Assembly (NCBI RefSeq): GCF_000430845.1
Contig: NZ_AUMU01000013.1
Span: 62,001-126,000, forward strand
Origin: Chryseobacterium gregarium DSM 19109
GTDB lineage: Bacteria > Bacteroidota > Bacteroidia > Flavobacteriales > Weeksellaceae
Length of the DNA stretch: 64,000 bases
Reading direction: 5' to 3'
How positions within the stretch are numbered: position 1 is the first letter of the stretch; each line of letters begins with the position of its first letter. A program made the translations under genes and the position numbers. The notes below the pieces were generated by a model. The model saw only the letters and a list, made by a program, of their open reading frames with translations. It did not search any database and was not told the DNA's origin. Shown here in pieces: positions 61,510 through 64,000 of the stretch.

Positions 61510-62199
61510 ATGACACCAACCACAACCACACAAAATACAGATCAGGCACTGATCGCAGAAGATGCTTTTAAGGCATTTGTAGATGATGCGTCTTTTCCCT
61601 GTGTAGCTGCCAAGGCTGCATTGAATAAAGATCAGATGAAATTGTTTGTAGCAGGTCATATTGCCTGTCCGAAAGACGACCGGCAGATTCTGGATTTCAT
61701 TTACGAATTTGTAGACGGATACCGCAATGCAGATAATCATTTCCATACCGTATGTATTATCTTTCCGGAAGCGGAGGGGCTTAATGAAGCTTTATTTGAA
61801 CAGTTCATGTGGATGCGCCTTCAGGCATTATCTGACCTGGATGCTAAAGATTACCCTTATGACCGCAGGGTAAGCGCAGATCCCCAATCCGATCTGTTCA
61901 GCTTCAGCTTAAAGGAAGAGGCTTTTTTTATCATCGGCCTCAACCCGGACAGCAGCCGGCCGGCACGCCGTTTTAAATATCCCGCTCTTGTATTCAATCC
62001 CCATGCCCAGTTTGAGGAGTTAAGGGAGCTGAAGCGTTATGACAAGATGAAAAATATAGTCCGCAAAAAAGATGTTGCCCTGAGTGGCTCCATCAATCCG
62101 ATGCTCCAGGATTTCGGTGCGGCCTCGGAAGTATACCAGTACAGCGGCATGCAGTATGACAACAGCTGGAAATGTCCTTTTAAACCTAAAAATATATGA
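61510..62199 (+). CDS. YqcI/YcgG-family protein, GntA-type heme N-hydroxylase candidate
   Basis: The 229-residue protein matches the YqcI/YcgG family (PF08892): FPCVAAKAAL near residue 30, FMWMRLQALSDLDAKDYPYD in pieces, SADPQSDLFSFSL, and FFIIGLNPDSSRPARRF followed by FNPHAQFEELR and the C-terminal SWKCPF. GntA, an enzyme of the guanitoxin pathway, is a heme-dependent N-hydroxylase of a guanidine group in this family. By homology this protein may N-hydroxylate a guanidino compound, but that is inference. It overlaps the next gene by four bases (ATGA), so the two are coupled. Confidence 0.85.
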   Translation: MTPTTTTQNTDQALIAEDAFKAFVDDASFPCVAAKAALNKDQMKLFVAGHIACPKDDRQILDFIYEFVDGYRNADNHFHTVCIIFPEAEGLNEALFEQFMWMRLQALSDLDAKDYPYDRRVSADPQSDLFSFSLKEEAFFIIGLNPDSSRPARRFKYPALVFNPHAQFEELRELKRYDKMKNIVRKKDVALSGSINPMLQDFGAASEVYQYSGMQYDNSWKCPFKPKNI

Positions 62200-62783
62200 A
62201 TACCATACCACCGCGCAGCGGGGCTGCATTTACCCTGAAGAAAGGGGAGCGACTCATGATTACCGATATTCAGGGAGAGCAGGTCTCCGATTTTATCTGC
62301 TTCAATCTCCATGATACCAAAGAATATCTTTCCTCCGGAAGAACCATTGATTATGCCGAAACCATTTTCCTGACGAAAGGAAATCCATTTTATTCTAACC
62401 GCAGCAATATCATGTTCGATATCGTAGAAGATACCGTGGGGCGTCATGATTTTTTACTGACACCCTGTAGTGCCGATACCTTCCGGATCATTTATGGCGA
62501 TACCAACCCGCACCGGGGCTGTTTCGGAAATCTTTGTGAAGCACTGGAACCTTACGGAATTACACCGGATGAAATACCGATCTGCTTCAATGTATTCATG
62601 CATGTGGCGGTAGACGGGGAAACCGGTAAAATCAGTGTGCTGCCGCCAAAAAGCAGGGCCGGCGACCATATTGTAATTGAAGCTAAAATGGACCTGATTG
62701 TAGGCATGACCGCATGTTCCGCAGAAATGTCCAATAATTATTCTTTCAAGCCCATCGGTTATGCGGTGGAATCCGATATTTAA
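62196..62783 (+). CDS. DUF1989 protein, carboxyguanidine deiminase-like
   Basis: The 195-residue protein matches DUF1989 (urea-carboxylase-associated family): GERLMITDIQGEQVSDFICFN, FLTKGNPFYSNRSNIMFDIVED, and a cysteine-rich stretch HRGCFGNLCEALEPYGI, followed by NVFMHVAVDGETGKI. Related proteins act on carboxyguanidine next to urea carboxylase, probably using zinc held by cysteine and histidine residues. Here there is no urea carboxylase; the partner is a YqcI/YcgG protein. A strong terminator follows at 62884-62917. Confidence 0.88.
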   Translation: MNTIPPRSGAAFTLKKGERLMITDIQGEQVSDFICFNLHDTKEYLSSGRTIDYAETIFLTKGNPFYSNRSNIMFDIVEDTVGRHDFLLTPCSADTFRIIYGDTNPHRGCFGNLCEALEPYGITPDEIPICFNVFMHVAVDGETGKISVLPPKSRAGDHIVIEAKMDLIVGMTACSAEMSNNYSFKPIGYAVESDI

Positions 62784-62883
62784 GTAGCAGGATGCTAAAC
62801 GATATTTGAAAATAAATTAAGTCTAAAAATCTTAATCTTACAACGGTGTCAAAGTTGAGTTCGAGGTTCAAGATCATTAATAT

Positions 62884-62920
62884 AAAATAAGGTGTTGCAG
62901 ATGCAACACCTTATTTTTTT
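62884..62920. terminator. Terminator of the YqcI/DUF1989 operon
   Basis: AAAATAAGGTGTTGC and GCAACACCTTATTTT form a 15-pair stem with loop AGAT, ending in a T run. It lies 100 bases after the stop codon and also serves the convergent NmrA gene. Confidence 0.9.
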
Positions 62921-63004
62921 GTCCGACGGTTTGTTAATGCTAAGAACCTTCTTTATCGTTTTGTTTTGATTTACAACCGGGAGGAGATCCTGATGGATAT
63001 ATTT

Positions 63005-63901
63005 CTACTGCAGGAAAGTCTTTAAATAATCCGTACCTGAAGTCCATGAAATTCCTTCATACCGGTCATTGGCCAACTCATCATGCTGTGCCTTAAACAT
63101 CGAATACATATATTGTCCCTGCTGGAATTTAGCATACAGTTCATTTTCACCGGCCGGATCTTCCGCTCTCTGCTTTTTTATAGCTTCGGCAAAATGTTCC
63201 AGGCTCGATAGCTGATAGATTTTAAATTCCTGTCCGCTCACTTCTTTTACCTCTTCCAACAGCATGTTCGGGCTGATCTGAAAGCTGGCGATCTGCAGAT
63301 TCCTCGGCGCCTGATCGCCCAGTGCTGCTTCCGCCGTAAAGGATGCGGTATTATCCATAGTGGTGAAATCCAGTTTCCAGTCGGCCTTATCTCCCCAGTA
63401 ACCGATGCTTTTGTCTTTTATATTCAGGATCGGGGTATTGTATTTTAAAATATCCGCGAAACAGCCGTTAAAAACAGAAGAAACCTGTATGGGCAGTCCG
63501 TCGATGTATGTTCTGAAAGTCCTTCTAAGGTCGAAATTCCTGTTTTCGCCTTCCTTCAGTAACGTATAATCCGTACAGAAATCAGAAGTGATAAATCTCG
63601 GCACGCCTGCGGTTACAGCGGCGTCTGCAATTTTTTTCTGCAGGTCGATAATAACATCTCCTAAGCCTGCCAGTACGGACACGACACAGTGTACTCCTCT
63701 GCATGCTTCTACAATGGCTTGTGTATCATTAAAGTCAATACATTTAATTTCCACTCCCATTTTTTCAAGGGCGTCTGTCTTATCTGGGTCAGAGGAAGTG
63801 CGCACAATGGCCCGCACTTTGGCACCGCGCTGTATTAACTCCCTGCAGATCCTGTATCCCAGGTTTCCGGTTGCACCGGCAACTAAAATTGTTTTTTTCA
63901 T
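63005..63901 (-). CDS. NmrA/isoflavone-reductase-like NAD(P)H protein
   Basis: The 298-residue protein has VAGATGNLGYRICRELIQRG for nucleotide binding, VRAIVRTSSDPDK as the NADPH-specificity loop, FITSDFCTDY, and an NmrA-like C-terminal half with YEGISWTSGTDY. It belongs to the aromatic alcohol reductase/isoflavone reductase group. It is the third NmrA-type gene of the window. The alpha/beta hydrolase gene that follows on the same strand in its own sense begins or ends at the window edge. Confidence 0.88.
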   Translation of the reverse strand: MKKTILVAGATGNLGYRICRELIQRGAKVRAIVRTSSDPDKTDALEKMGVEIKCIDFNDTQAIVEACRGVHCVVSVLAGLGDVIIDLQKKIADAAVTAGVPRFITSDFCTDYTLLKEGENRNFDLRRTFRTYIDGLPIQVSSVFNGCFADILKYNTPILNIKDKSIGYWGDKADWKLDFTTMDNTASFTAEAALGDQAPRNLQIASFQISPNMLLEEVKEVSGQEFKIYQLSSLEHFAEAIKKQRAEDPAGENELYAKFQQGQYMYSMFKAQHDELANDRYEGISWTSGTDYLKTFLQ

Positions 63902-63913
63902 TCTGATATTTTT

Positions 63914-64000
63914 TTAAGAGGCTAAAAAGGGCAATACGATATCCAGTACCTGTTGAGGCTGCTCTTCAAACAGGTAATGCCCGCTTTCTGTAATCCCGAA
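63914..64000 (-). CDS. C-terminal end of an alpha/beta hydrolase, rest outside window
   Basis: The last 28 residues read GHYLFEEQPQQVL and end IVLPFLAS before the stop at 63914. The GHYLFEEQP stretch is the catalytic histidine region of an alpha/beta hydrolase. The gene continues upstream of the window on the minus strand. Its stop codon is 12 bases before the start codon of the NmrA-type gene, so the two form an operon in which the hydrolase comes first. Confidence 0.8.
   Translation of the reverse strand, partial: FGITESGHYLFEEQPQQVLDIVLPFLAS

Overview
The window looks like chromosomal DNA from a flavobacterium of the Chryseobacterium/Weeksellaceae type. The evidence is a gliding-motility lipoprotein (GldD), two proteins with C-terminal type IX secretion sorting domains, several Bacteroidota-type -7 promoter boxes (TAnnTTTG), weak or absent Shine-Dalgarno sequences, many short lipoproteins, and Bacteroidota-type type VI sheath proteins. 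There are no rRNA or tRNA genes, CRISPR arrays or intact insertion sequences that I can see. Both ends cut through genes.

Region 1 (1-23.8 kb) is mostly core or housekeeping: a LytS-type sensor kinase with its LytTR response regulator, a lipocalin, CinA, two tandem M13 metallopeptidases, an isolated type VI secretion sheath pair (TssB/TssC), MutY, GldD, a PfkB-type sugar kinase, a SurA-like periplasmic isomerase, a nitronate monooxygenase with an alpha/beta hydrolase, QueG, a DUF2459 protein, and an SRPBCC protein paired with a DNA photolyase. A 26-residue very basic peptide is encoded at 20327-20407.

Region 2 (24-41 kb) is accessory and stress- or xenobiotic-related. It holds a UBP-type zinc-finger protein coupled to a thioredoxin-reductase-like flavoprotein that lacks its redox cysteines, a large CHASE3 hybrid histidine kinase, and a run of small regulator-plus-enzyme modules: HxlR, LysR and Crp regulators, NmrA-type reductases, three hydrolases with an Asp nucleophile, SnoaL-type proteins, and a DapB-like protein that lacks the catalytic histidines.

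Region 3 (41-57.4 kb) is patchy and gene-poor, with signs of decay: an orphan KAS III, a divergent HTH/76-residue gene pair with palindromic promoters, a broken DUF6266-like gene behind a well-preserved promoter, a decayed second copy of a lipoprotein gene, a (GTT)26 microsatellite upstream of a secreted protein gene, two lipopolysaccharide core-type genes, and a frameshifted Lrp/AsnC regulator.

Region 4 (57.4-64 kb) holds a TPP-riboswitch-controlled thiamin salvage operon (thiM-thiE-thiD-tenA-HAD phosphatase, minus strand) and a two-gene operon of a YqcI/YcgG (GntA-type) protein and a DUF1989 protein behind a perfect palindromic operator. I consider the last pair, and the zinc-finger/flavoprotein pair in region 2, the best candidates for poorly described systems.
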